32,733 nucleotides of DNA from Pseudomonadales bacterium. GTDB lineage: Bacteria; Pseudomonadota; Gammaproteobacteria; Pseudomonadales; Azotimanducaceae. The notes beneath the pieces are model-generated. The model was not told the DNA's origin, searched no databases, and was given only the letters and a program-made list of their open reading frames with translations. The stretch lies in assembly GCA_016779585.1 (NCBI GenBank), contig JADHNI010000041.1:1-32733 (forward strand). The letters are read 5' to 3'. Positions 7,951 through 15,984 of the stretch are shown piece after piece. How positions within the stretch are numbered: position 1 is the stretch's first letter; each line of letters begins with the position of its first letter. Position numbers and translations under genes: made by a program.

Positions 7951-9162
7951 ATGTGGTCTCTCAAAAAGCTTCTCTATCGCCTTGCCCATCTGCTGATGGG
8001 TTTTATGGTCAAGCGACTCGAGGTGCCGATCCCGGAATTGCTGCAGGGCGTGGGTAGTGTTAAGCAGTTACCGGAAGCCATAAAGTCGACAGGTGTTTCC
8101 AGGCTCCTGTTGGTAACTGACCAGGGCATCACCAGCCTTGGTTTACCGGATGGGTTAATAGAGGCCCTGCGTAGTGCGGGCATGGCGAGCGTCGTATTTG
8201 ACGGTGTGCAGCCGAACCCGACCATCGACAACATCGAGGCAGGTCTCAAGGTTTACAACGATGAACAGTGTGACGGCATCATCGCTTTTGGCGGTGGCTC
8301 TGTCATGGATTGCGCCAAGATGATTGGCGCACGAGCGACGAATCCGGACAAGTCCGTGCTCGATATGCGTGGCGGCTTCAAGATAAAGAATGCGTTGCCG
8401 CCGCTCTTCGCGGTACCGACGACCGCAGGAACGGGATCAGAATGTACGCTTGCTGCCGTGGTGAGTAACCCTGCGGAGCGCGAGAAGTTTAGTGTGGCGA
8501 GCCTTGAAATCGTGCCGACCCACGCTGTGCTGGACCCGGAACTGATGCTCGGGCTGCCACCGCATATCACTGCCCATACAGGCATGGACGCTTTGACTCA
8601 CGCGGTTGAATCTTACATCGGTACGCTGGTCACGCCTTTCACAGAGGAGAACTCTGAAAAAGCAGTCAAGATTATCTTCGAAGACCTTGAGTCCGTGTAC
8701 CAGAACGGCGCTGATGAGCAGAAAAGAAGCAATCTTGCTTACGCGTCTTACTGTGCTGGTCTTGCCTTTACGCGCGCTCTTGTTGGTTATGTGCATGCCA
8801 TTGCGCATAACCTCGGCGGGCTCTACGGCGTACCTCATGGCCTGGCGAATGCCATAGTGCTGCCTTACATCCTCGAGTTCTCGAAAGAGGATTGCCGCGA
8901 CAGACTGGCGCGGCTCGCTGTGGTTGGCGGGCTTGGCGACTCAAACGATTCCGCGCAGGTGCTGGCGGATCGGTTCATTGAGAAGGTGAAAGAGATGAAC
9001 CGGAACATGGACGTCCCCTCCCAGGTAGCGGAGCTCAAGGAGGAGGACATCTCGTTCATCGCCAAACGTGCATTGAGCGAAGGCAATCCCGGGTACCCGG
9101 TTCCGACGCTGATGAACCAGTCGCAGTGCGAGGCGATACTCAGGCACATGTTGCCGCGCTAG
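7951..9162 (+). CDS. Iron-containing (group III) alcohol dehydrogenase
   Basis: At 403 residues it has family length. The NAD(P)-binding GGGS lies at 114-117 (GGGSVMDCAK), followed by VPTTAGTGSE and DPEL. The four metal ligands are Asp213 and His217 (GMDALTHAVE), His282 (VHAIAH) and His296 (GVPHG), with the H-x13-H spacing of the FucO-type site. The reaction is reversible oxidation of an alcohol to an aldehyde or ketone. The N-terminus (LLYRLAHLLMG) is more hydrophobic than usual and may touch the membrane, but it is not a clear signal peptide. It converges on the VOC gene with 10 bases between stop codons. Substrate not predictable. Confidence 0.93.
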   Translation: MWSLKKLLYRLAHLLMGFMVKRLEVPIPELLQGVGSVKQLPEAIKSTGVSRLLLVTDQGITSLGLPDGLIEALRSAGMASVVFDGVQPNPTIDNIEAGLKVYNDEQCDGIIAFGGGSVMDCAKMIGARATNPDKSVLDMRGGFKIKNALPPLFAVPTTAGTGSECTLAAVVSNPAEREKFSVASLEIVPTHAVLDPELMLGLPPHITAHTGMDALTHAVESYIGTLVTPFTEENSEKAVKIIFEDLESVYQNGADEQKRSNLAYASYCAGLAFTRALVGYVHAIAHNLGGLYGVPHGLANAIVLPYILEFSKEDCRDRLARLAVVGGLGDSNDSAQVLADRFIEKVKEMNRNMDVPSQVAELKEEDISFIAKRALSEGNPGYPVPTLMNQSQCEAILRHMLPR

Positions 9163-9172
9163 AAGGGGCTGA

Positions 9173-9745
9173 TCAGGTCAGGCCGTGCTCTGGTGGTAGC
9201 TGGGACGCAGGTCCGCTCATGTCTGCGAGCAGGGCGGTTTCAGCCTCGCCTGCTTTGTAGCGTCGCAAGAGATCTTCGGGGTCTATGACGACACCGAGTG
9301 GATTGGCGGCAAACGCCTCGGACCTCATGTAAGCGACGCCGTCTTCCACAGAACAGGCATCAACCTGCAGCTCAAGTCTGTTGCCATCCGGGTCCTGGTA
9401 ATACAGTGACAGGGTGGGGCCGTGCTGAATCGGCCAGTAAGGTTCAATACCTTCCTGTTTCAATCGTTCATAGGTCGAGAGCAGGTCGCCGAGTCCCTCA
9501 TAGGTGAAGGCCGCATGGTTGACGCCGATTTCACCCCTGGTTGAAGTTCTTTCTGATACCTCACCTTTCAAGACGTCGAGATTGGCAATAGCAAAACGGT
9601 GGTGTTCTTCGTCATAAGCCAGGAACGCGAGTGCGTCATCCTTGTGGACAACTTCCGCTTCGAAAACATTGCAATACCACTTGATCAGTTCTTCGAATCG
9701 CCTGGTTTGAAGAACGATATGAGCGAGCTTGTGAGGGCTGGCCAT
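9173..9745 (-). CDS. VOC-superfamily protein, single-domain extradiol-dioxygenase-like
   Basis: The 190-residue protein has one vicinal-oxygen-chelate module: HKLAHIVLQTRRFEELIKWY at the N-terminus, GVNHAAFTYEG in the middle and YYQDPDGNRLELQVD near 115-129. The metal ligands would be His9, His77 and Glu125, the two-His-one-carboxylate triad of glyoxalase-fold metalloenzymes. The DPDGNRLELQV ending resembles extradiol (biphenyl-diol-type) dioxygenases, but glyoxalase-like roles cannot be excluded. About 60 residues follow the domain. The ATG at 9745 has GGGAG 6 bases upstream. An inverted repeat spanning its -10 (9763-9789) suggests repression. Confidence 0.83.
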   Translation of the reverse strand: MASPHKLAHIVLQTRRFEELIKWYCNVFEAEVVHKDDALAFLAYDEEHHRFAIANLDVLKGEVSERTSTRGEIGVNHAAFTYEGLGDLLSTYERLKQEGIEPYWPIQHGPTLSLYYQDPDGNRLELQVDACSVEDGVAYMRSEAFAANPLGVVIDPEDLLRRYKAGEAETALLADMSGPASQLPPEHGLT

Positions 9746-9762
9746 GGTCCACTCCCGAGAAA

Positions 9763-9789
9763 CCGAATACGCAGTATATCGTTATTCGG
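9763..9789. promoter_or_regulatory. Operator-like inverted repeat over the VOC gene promoter
   Basis: CCGAATA and TATTCGG are perfect 7-base arms around a 13-base spacer that contains, on the minus strand, a TATACT -10 (9773-9778). The transcript would start near 9766 and carry the GGGAG site. A protein bound here would cover the -10, as a repressor would. Confidence 0.5.
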
Positions 9790-9801
9790 CTCTTGACCTA
9801 A

Positions 9802-10224
9802 TCAGGATTTCCGCGAGGTCGGATCGCCAACCTTGCCCGTTTCGTAGAGCCACTTCCCATTCTCGCGCCGGAAACGGCTAACCTCATGGAGCCGGTGACC
9901 ACGTCCATCAATCTTGTATCGGGCAACAAACTCAACGATGCCTGCATCATCGTTCGAGCCTCCTGCTTCCGTACGCTTCACCTTCAGGCCCAGCCACTTC
10001 TGTTTCGGGTCGAGATTCAGCCCCGCAGGTCGATGTTCAGGTGCCCAGGTTTCCAGCAGGTAGTTCTCATCACCCGTAACGTAGGCGGTGTAACGGGAAC
10101 GCATCAGTTGTTCAGCCGTTGTAGCAGCGTGATCCCTGATCACCGGTAAACAGCAGGTTCGGTCAGGCATCCCTGAACCACAGGGGCATGCATCGGAGCG
10201 GGAAGAAGGATTTCTGCTGTTCAT
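9802..10224 (-). CDS. YchJ-like SEC-C / NTF2-fold protein
   Basis: The 140-residue protein opens with a zinc-type CPCGSGMPDRTCC motif (Cys13, 15, 24, 25), the SEC-C-like start of the YchJ (UPF0225) family. An NTF2-like core follows: AEQLMRSRYTAYVTGDENYLLETW, then EFVARYKIDGRGHRLHEVSRFRRENGKWLY. The family is widespread and has no settled function. I chose the ATG at 10224 because the Cys motif normally lies near the N-terminus; an in-frame TTG at 10296 overlaps the end of the upstream P450 and is also possible. It follows the P450 on the same strand and is probably co-transcribed. Family call is good, role unknown. Confidence 0.87.
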   Translation of the reverse strand: MNSRNPSSRSDACPCGSGMPDRTCCLPVIRDHAATTAEQLMRSRYTAYVTGDENYLLETWAPEHRPAGLNLDPKQKWLGLKVKRTEAGGSNDDAGIVEFVARYKIDGRGHRLHEVSRFRRENGKWLYETGKVGDPTSRKS

Positions 10225-10285
10225 GTTGTGGGAGGTTTCATTCTCGTGAACAGGGCGGCTAATGTCATTGCGAGCAACCGTGCTT

Positions 10286-11644
10286 TCAGGCAGCAACTTT
10301 TACCGGCCGTTTTCCATCGGGTCCGTAAAGATTTACCTGAAGACTGGAGATTGCATGCACCAGTGAGTTGGGCGAAATTTTCTGCTTACCCGTCCAGTGG
10401 ATGTTCGGGAAGCGATCGAAGATCCGTTCAAAGGCCATGCGCAACTGCATCTTGGCAATGCGTGACCCGAGGCACTTGTGCACGCCGTGGCCGAACGCCA
10501 GGTGTTTGTCGACATTGTCGCGGTGCATGTTAAAGGTGTCTGGGTCGGGGAAAAGATTCGGGTCCCGGTTGGCCGCGCCGTACCAGAGAATCACTTTTTC
10601 GTCTTTGGCGATCTTCTGGCCGTTGAGTTCCGTGTCTTCCATGGCCGTGCGGCGCATGTGTACCACAGGTGAGACCATACGCAGTGCTTCTTCAGACATC
10701 TGCGGAATCAGTGATGGGTCATCCAGCACCATCGCTCGTTGGTCCTGGAATTGTGTCATCAACCTGATGGTGCCAGACAGTGAGTTTCGCGATGTATCGT
10801 TACCGGCGAAGATGATGAGCAGCCATGAGCCATCCAGGAATTCCTGTGGCAGCAATTCACCATCCAGTTCGCTCTGGGCGATCACCGTCAGCAGGTCTTC
10901 CCTTGGGTTTGCCCTTCGATCTGCCATGACCCTTTCTCCGTACGCGAACATGTCGTTCACCACCCGATTGAAGCGGAACGGGAACATGGGCTCTGAGAAA
11001 AACGTCTGCCAGGGGTTTGCAAGAAACTGTGTAGCCAGTTCCAGGTGATGCATCCAGATTTTTACCTGGGGACGATCATCTTCATCGATACCCAGCATTT
11101 CACAGAGCGTAAACAGCGGCAGGTCTTCCGAGAACAGCTTGACGAAATCGACCACCGGGCCTTTTTCTTCCATCTCATCCAGCAGGCTGTCGATCTTGCG
11201 GCCCACCTTCTCACGCAGGGTCTCCACGTAAGCGGGAAAGAAAAACTCACTCTGCTGCATGCGCATTTCACGGTGCAGCGGCGCGTCCAGGTTGATCAGG
11301 GAGTTAAAGGCTGCAGGCACCAGTTTTTCCGGTTTCCAGAGTTTCCGATCCATAACGGCCATGTTGATGCTGCCGCGCTGCGAGGAAAAAACCGGATGGG
11401 CCAGTTCGACTTCCTTTATGTCATCGTATCTCGTGACCGACCAGAAGCCGGAGAGGTTACGACCGGCGGGTGTCCACATGACCGGCGCTTCCTCGCGCAT
11501 GCGCTTGTAAAGCTCAAATGGATGGCCGTTGGTCCATGCGGATGGGTCCCAGAAATTAAAACCTTCGAAGATTGGATAGATGGCTTTATGGATGGGGTCC
11601 TGTTGCCCTGTATCGATCAGGATTTCATCGCTGACAAGTTTCAA
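10286..11644 (-). CDS. Cytochrome P450 monooxygenase (second copy, different subfamily)
   Basis: The 452-residue protein has an I-helix AGNDTS (280-285), with Asn-Asp in place of the His-Asp of the other P450, the ExxR motif EALR (319-322) and the haem loop FGHGVHKCLGSR with Cys391. It is soluble and needs redox partners that are absent from the window. The start is a TTG at 11644, supported by AAGGAG 6-7 bases upstream. The mapping of DPDTFNMHRDNVDKHLAFG is typical of bacterial terpenoid/steroid-type P450s, but the subfamily cannot be fixed by eye. It clearly diverges from the P450 at 1673-3016, so the two are not a recent duplication. The YchJ-like gene lies directly downstream. Confidence 0.93.
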   Translation of the reverse strand: MKLVSDEILIDTGQQDPIHKAIYPIFEGFNFWDPSAWTNGHPFELYKRMREEAPVMWTPAGRNLSGFWSVTRYDDIKEVELAHPVFSSQRGSINMAVMDRKLWKPEKLVPAAFNSLINLDAPLHREMRMQQSEFFFPAYVETLREKVGRKIDSLLDEMEEKGPVVDFVKLFSEDLPLFTLCEMLGIDEDDRPQVKIWMHHLELATQFLANPWQTFFSEPMFPFRFNRVVNDMFAYGERVMADRRANPREDLLTVIAQSELDGELLPQEFLDGSWLLIIFAGNDTSRNSLSGTIRLMTQFQDQRAMVLDDPSLIPQMSEEALRMVSPVVHMRRTAMEDTELNGQKIAKDEKVILWYGAANRDPNLFPDPDTFNMHRDNVDKHLAFGHGVHKCLGSRIAKMQLRMAFERIFDRFPNIHWTGKQKISPNSLVHAISSLQVNLYGPDGKRPVKVAA

Positions 11645-11735
11645 ACTGCGCTCCTTTTATCGTGGTGTCTAGTGTCCTTAAATCAGTTGAACCGTGCAAT
11701 AATCCTCTGATCTCCATGTATCAAGAAAATGTTGC

Positions 11736-12332
11736 GTGATTAACAGAATCAGAAAACTCGGCGTTTTTATGGCGCTTCTTATCTCCGGGCAGGTCTATGC
11801 AGGGCACCACGAGATGGCCGAGCCGCCGCGCCCGGCATTCTCGACGACAGACACAACGCTTGTCACTGCTGTGGTTGAAGCGATCGACTACGATACGCGG
11901 GAAGTCAGCCTGCGGCGCGGTGATGGTGAAGTGATCACGTTCACCGCGAGTGATGACGTAAGGAACCTGTCCCAGGTCGTTGTTGGAGACACCCTGGTCG
12001 CTGAACACGTTGTGACATTCTCGGTTGAAGTGATGCCCAATGATGCTGACCTTGAACCGGTTGCGGCAGCACTTGGAGCCGCTGTCAGGTCGGATGAAGG
12101 TGACATGCCGGCAGGTGCCATCATGGGTGCGACGATGGTGACCGCCAGCGTGGAAGAGATAGACCTGGAGTCGAACATGTTCAAACTGCGATTTGCTGAT
12201 GGCGTCGTCCAGGAGTTTGTTGCACGAAACCCCAGCAACCTTGAGCGATCAAAGGTGGGAGACCTGGTTGTCATGACGACAACTGAATCGGTAGGCATCA
12301 TTGTTGAACACACGACGGGTAGCGAAGAATGA
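11736..12332 (+). CDS. Secreted protein with two tandem beta-rich repeats, function unknown
   Basis: The 198-residue protein has a signal peptide (INRIRKLGVFMALLISGQVYA, cleavage before GHHE). The mature part holds two related modules. Residues 42-98 start VTAVVEAIDYDTREVSLRRGDG and end VVVGDTLVAEHVVTFSVEV. Residues 134-190 start VTASVEEIDLESNMFKLRFADG and end SKVGDLVVMTTTESVGIIV. The shared order VTA-VE-ID----V-LR--DG...VGD-v suggests an internal duplication of a small beta-barrel. I do not recognise the family. The start is GTG at 11736; an ATG at 11769 would leave a shorter leader. Its stop overlaps the next start (ATGA), so it is translationally coupled to the secreted metallo-hydrolase and probably acts with it in the periplasm. 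Confidence 0.8.
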   Translation: MINRIRKLGVFMALLISGQVYAGHHEMAEPPRPAFSTTDTTLVTAVVEAIDYDTREVSLRRGDGEVITFTASDDVRNLSQVVVGDTLVAEHVVTFSVEVMPNDADLEPVAAALGAAVRSDEGDMPAGAIMGATMVTASVEEIDLESNMFKLRFADGVVQEFVARNPSNLERSKVGDLVVMTTTESVGIIVEHTTGSEE

Positions 12333-13171
12333 ACAGGGTCCTTTTTCTCGTCTTGCTGATGCCGTTGTTAGCGGGCGCGGACGATCGGTTTGCGAAAGTT
12401 GAGATCACGGCGCAACACGTCGCTGGCAGCGTCCACATGCTGCAGGGCGCGGGTGGCAATATTGGTGTCTCCGTCGGAATTGACGGCACCCTGATTGTTG
12501 ATGACCAGTATGCGCCCCTGGCTGACAAGATTGTCGCGGCCCTGGGTGACCTCGGTGGTGATCGACCAAAGCTGGTGCTGAATACGCACTACCATGGCGA
12601 TCACACCGGTTCGAATCCGACATTTGGCCGCACCGGGACCATTGTTTCCCATGACAATGTGCGGGTTCGCCTGGTTGGCCAGGAAGATTTCGAACGCAGT
12701 GGTTTACCCGTCGTGACCTATGCCGATCGTATCAATGTGCACTTCAACGATGAAGAGATTGAGGTGATTCACCTGCCCTCAGGGCATACAGATGGTGACA
12801 GCGTGGTCTGGTTCAAGACGGCAGGTGTGATTCACCAGGGTGATCACTACTTTAACGGTATGTTTCCCTATGTGGATATCGATGCCGGTGGCAACGTGGA
12901 TGGCTTCATCAGCAACCTGGAATCCGTCGTTGCGATGATTCCAGCTGATACAAAGATTATCCCCGGTCATGGTCCGCTGTCTGATGTGGCAAGGCTGCAG
13001 GAAAACATTGATGTGCTCAAAGCGACTTCGACGCTGATCCGGGAGAAGCTTGAGACCGGTGCTGAGGTGTCAGATATCGCGGCTGACCTGGACCTGGATT
13101 ACGAGGGCTGGAGCTGGGGGTTTATTACCTCAGAGCGCTGGGTCCAGACCATCCAGAAAAACGATTCCTGA
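12329..13171 (+). CDS. Secreted metallo-beta-lactamase-fold hydrolase
   Basis: The 280-residue protein has a short signal peptide (MNRVLFLVLLMPLLAGA). The metal-binding motif THYHGDHTG gives His87, His89, Asp91 and His92; further ligands are His153 in SGHTDGD, Asp172 in HQGDHYF and His214 in PGHGPLS. This is the complete two-metal set of the MBL fold. The fold covers lactamases, esterases, lactonases and quinoprotein-relay-like proteins; nothing here marks a beta-lactamase in particular, and IGVSVGIDGTLIVDDQY is common in periplasmic MBL hydrolases of unknown substrate. It is coupled to the upstream repeat protein by an ATGA overlap. The kinase-fold gene begins 16 bases after it, so the three probably form a unit. 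Confidence 0.9.
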   Translation: MNRVLFLVLLMPLLAGADDRFAKVEITAQHVAGSVHMLQGAGGNIGVSVGIDGTLIVDDQYAPLADKIVAALGDLGGDRPKLVLNTHYHGDHTGSNPTFGRTGTIVSHDNVRVRLVGQEDFERSGLPVVTYADRINVHFNDEEIEVIHLPSGHTDGDSVVWFKTAGVIHQGDHYFNGMFPYVDIDAGGNVDGFISNLESVVAMIPADTKIIPGHGPLSDVARLQENIDVLKATSTLIREKLETGAEVSDIAADLDLDYEGWSWGFITSERWVQTIQKNDS

Positions 13172-13187
13172 GTCCAGGCGCTCGTTC

Positions 13188-14390
13188 ATGATTGTTCAGG
13201 AAGACGTACCTTTCAGTGTTGATGAGCTGACTGCAGACTGGTTGTCCCGCTCGCTGAAGGATTCAGGTGTGCTTACCGATGGTGTGGTGGAATCGATCAG
13301 TCTCAGGCGCATCGGTGAGCAGGTTGGTTTCAATGGCGAGGTGGTAATTGTGCTGCCTGAATATTCCGGGCTGTCAGCATCGGAAACACCGCCGGCCAGT
13401 CTTGTGCTCAAGATCCCGACGACCACCAAGAACCGGATTCTCGGGCAGACCATGGGGCTCTACGAAAAAGAGATCCGCTTCTACCGTGACCTGCAGCCGG
13501 TCCTTGATATTCGAACACCTAAACACTACTGCAGCGCGCTGGATGAAGCAGATGATCCTGATGTCATCCTGGAACGGCTCCAGGGCATGAACAAGCTACC
13601 GATCATTGTTATTCGCGGCATCATGGCACTGGCCAGCTGGTTTGTTTCGGGTCATCCCCGAAAGTACGCGCTCTTTATTGAAGACCTGAGTGATTACCGG
13701 ATTGGGGACCAGGCGAAAGGCTGCTCGGATGAAGACGTTCGCAACATTGTTACCACCAAGGGGCTGCTGCACGGCCAGTACTGGGGCAGCGAAGAACTCA
13801 GGGAAATGAGCTGGATCGCACCTTACTCGGTGACGAGCCGGATCACGCAGATGCGATACCTCAGTTCGGTGGGTCGTTACCTGAAGGAAGAAGGCAGCAC
13901 TTTAAGCGATAAACAGCGGGATATGCTCGGCTGGCTGAAAGCGGAAGGCGCGAAACTGACGGAGTGCTTTGACGAGGGCCCGGCGACGCTCCTGCACGGC
14001 GATGTTCGTCTCGATAATATTTGCTTTGATGACAGTTCAGGTGAAGTACTGCTGTTTGACTGGCAAACGCTGCTTCGCGGCCCCGGTGCGTCTGACCTTG
14101 CATACTTCATCAGTGCGACCCTGCCGGTGGAGGCGAGCGAAGATGAAGTGAATGAGTTGATTGATCTCTACCATGCTTCACTGGCGGAGCAGGGCGTGAC
14201 GATTGATCGGGCTGAACTCAGGTCGCACTACGAAATCGGCATGCTGCTCATGTTCCACAGGATTCTCCCGGCGATTTACGAGGGAGACATGGAGCTGGGT
14301 GACGAGCGAGGTCTGCCGTTACTCCAGGCGTGGATTGCGCGGATTCTTGCGCGCCTTGAGCCTGTCGACCACAGGGCTATTGCAACGTAA
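13188..14390 (+). CDS. Aminoglycoside-phosphotransferase-fold (APH/ChoK-like) kinase family protein
   Basis: The 400-residue protein has the small-molecule kinase fold: a nucleotide-lobe lysine in SLVLKIP (Lys75), the catalytic loop LLHGDVRLDN (Asp272, Asn277) and the metal-binding LLFDWQ (Asp291) followed by GPGASDLAYF. It is related to COG3173-type phosphotransferases and ecdysteroid-kinase-like proteins, often found in bacterial lipid or steroid catabolic clusters, not to true antibiotic-resistance enzymes. The ATG at 13188 is chosen; the open frame extends to 13050, but that part overlaps the MBL gene and does not look like this family. Its end overlaps the convergent monooxygenase gene by 14 bases. 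The substrate is unknown, probably a hydroxylated intermediate. Confidence 0.85.
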   Translation: MIVQEDVPFSVDELTADWLSRSLKDSGVLTDGVVESISLRRIGEQVGFNGEVVIVLPEYSGLSASETPPASLVLKIPTTTKNRILGQTMGLYEKEIRFYRDLQPVLDIRTPKHYCSALDEADDPDVILERLQGMNKLPIIVIRGIMALASWFVSGHPRKYALFIEDLSDYRIGDQAKGCSDEDVRNIVTTKGLLHGQYWGSEELREMSWIAPYSVTSRITQMRYLSSVGRYLKEEGSTLSDKQRDMLGWLKAEGAKLTECFDEGPATLLHGDVRLDNICFDDSSGEVLLFDWQTLLRGPGASDLAYFISATLPVEASEDEVNELIDLYHASLAEQGVTIDRAELRSHYEIGMLLMFHRILPAIYEGDMELGDERGLPLLQAWIARILARLEPVDHRAIAT

Positions 14391-15978
14391 ACCCGTCTTG
14401 GCTCCTGGCTACCTCATCCAGCCGGTCGAAGTACTGTGACCCGCGCAGGTGACCCAGGAACTGCCGCGGTTTGCCTGGGATGTTTGCGCCCATGTACCAG
14501 GAATCCGTTTCGGGATAGAGGGTGTTGTTGGCGATTTCATTGATTTCATGGCGCCATTCCAGTTCTGCCTGCTCTGTCGCCTCAATGGACCCCAGCTTTT
14601 CCCTGCGCACATGTTCGATACAGTCCGAGATAAAGGCGGTAGTAAGTTCACCGCCCAGCGGCATGGTGAAAAACACGCCGGGTGCTCCTGGGCCATGGAT
14701 CATGAACAGGTTGGGGAACCCTGCAATAGCGGTACCCAGGTAGTTATCGAAGTGAACGTCCCACTTTTCTTTCAGGCTCATACCCGCTCGACCCTTCGGA
14801 TTGAGCTGCAGCATGGAACCACTGACCGCGTCGAAGCCGGTGGCCAGTACCAGCATGTCGATAGGGTGCTCGCCGCTGCCGGTCACGATACCTGAGCGGG
14901 TGAATTTTTCGATCGGGTCTTCCCGAAGGTCGACCAGGGAAACGTTGTCACGGTTATAGGTTTCAAAGTAGCCATTGTCGAGAATCAGCCGCTTGGTGCC
15001 GAAGTAGTAATCCGGCATGAGCTTTCGTGCAGTTTCAGGATCCTTCACGGTCTCACGAATCTTCTCCCGTACAAATTCCGAGACCTCATCGTTCAGCTCT
15101 TTCTTCGCCATGACGCCGGCAAAACTGTTAATGGCGAGATGAATGCCTCCCTGTTCCCAGAGCTCTTCGTAAACTGCACGACGCTCTTCTGGTGTGTAGT
15201 CCGCCGCCCGGCGTCGGACAGTCTTAAATGGCCAGCCCCCGCGATGACGCATCGATTTCCTGAGATCGCTCCAGTTGGCGCGGGATTCGTTCAACTCTTC
15301 GGTCGTCAGGGGGCGATTGCGTGCGGGTAGTGCATACTGCGGCGTTCGCTGGAACACAGTCACGTGATCAGCTTCTTTCGCAATTTCCGGGATCGACTGG
15401 ATACCTGATGAGCCCGTGCCAATGACGCCTACACGTTTGCCTTTGAACGAGACAGGTTCGTGAGGCCAGCGACCGGTGTGGTAACACTCACCGCTGAACT
15501 CATTGATGCCTGGGTAGTCCGGCATGTTGGCGACAAAGAGGGCGCCTGTGGCGCAGATCAGGAATTGGCTTGAGATCGATTCACCTTTGTCCGTCTGGAT
15601 GATCCACTGGTTTTTGGCTTCATCAAAGCTGGCGTCGGTAACCCAGGTTTCAAACTGAATGTCTTTTTTGAGATCAAATTTTTTCGCGACATGTTCGAGG
15701 TATGAGCGCACGGAAGCCTGGGAAGTTTGTGTTTCCGTCCATTCCCATTCGTCGACCAGTTCCTGGGAAAAGGTATAGGCGTAGAAGGGGCTGCTCGGTG
15801 CGTCGACTCGAGCGCCAGGGTACCGGTTGTACCACCAGGTGCCACCCACGCCGCTCGCGCCATCGAATGCTCGAACTGACAGGTTCATCTTGTCGCGGAA
15901 GTGGTGCAGGGCATAGAGTCCGCCAAACCCGGCTCCAATAATGATGACGTCATAGTTGTTCTTGTTGCCAATGCTCAT
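14377..15978 (-). CDS. Flavin-binding monooxygenase, type I Baeyer-Villiger type
   Basis: The 533-residue protein has two Rossmann motifs, IIIGAGFGG for FAD (about 14-20) and VIGTGSSG for NADPH (about 185-192). Between them is FSGECYHTGRWP (161-172), which fits the Baeyer-Villiger fingerprint FxGxxxHxxxWP. GGTWWYNRYPGARVD is also typical of cyclohexanone and cyclopentanone monooxygenases. These insert an oxygen next to a ketone to give an ester or lactone. It lies 6 bases downstream of the salicylate-hydroxylase-like gene, so the two flavoenzymes form an operon. A ketone produced by the neighbouring alcohol dehydrogenases would be a natural substrate, but that link is inferred. Confidence 0.92.
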   Translation of the reverse strand: MSIGNKNNYDVIIIGAGFGGLYALHHFRDKMNLSVRAFDGASGVGGTWWYNRYPGARVDAPSSPFYAYTFSQELVDEWEWTETQTSQASVRSYLEHVAKKFDLKKDIQFETWVTDASFDEAKNQWIIQTDKGESISSQFLICATGALFVANMPDYPGINEFSGECYHTGRWPHEPVSFKGKRVGVIGTGSSGIQSIPEIAKEADHVTVFQRTPQYALPARNRPLTTEELNESRANWSDLRKSMRHRGGWPFKTVRRRAADYTPEERRAVYEELWEQGGIHLAINSFAGVMAKKELNDEVSEFVREKIRETVKDPETARKLMPDYYFGTKRLILDNGYFETYNRDNVSLVDLREDPIEKFTRSGIVTGSGEHPIDMLVLATGFDAVSGSMLQLNPKGRAGMSLKEKWDVHFDNYLGTAIAGFPNLFMIHGPGAPGVFFTMPLGGELTTAFISDCIEHVRREKLGSIEATEQAELEWRHEINEIANNTLYPETDSWYMGANIPGKPRQFLGHLRGSQYFDRLDEVARSQDGFTLQ

Positions 15979-15984
15979 ATGCGA

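Noticed and set aside
1673-11644. The two P450 genes as a recent tandem duplication
   Set aside because: Their I-helix (AGHDTT versus AGNDTS), haem loops and N-termini differ strongly.
10368-11710. Two long plus-strand open frames (226 and 221 codons) opposite the second P450
   Set aside because: They mirror the P450 coding frame, lack recognisable domains and overlap each other.
12329-13171. Calling the MBL-fold gene and the APH-fold gene antibiotic-resistance genes
   Set aside because: Only fold-level motifs match; context is catabolic and no resistance-specific signature is visible.
13050-13187. N-terminal extension of the APH-fold kinase
   Set aside because: It overlaps the end of the MBL gene and does not resemble the kinase family; the ATG at 13188 gives a normal N-terminus.
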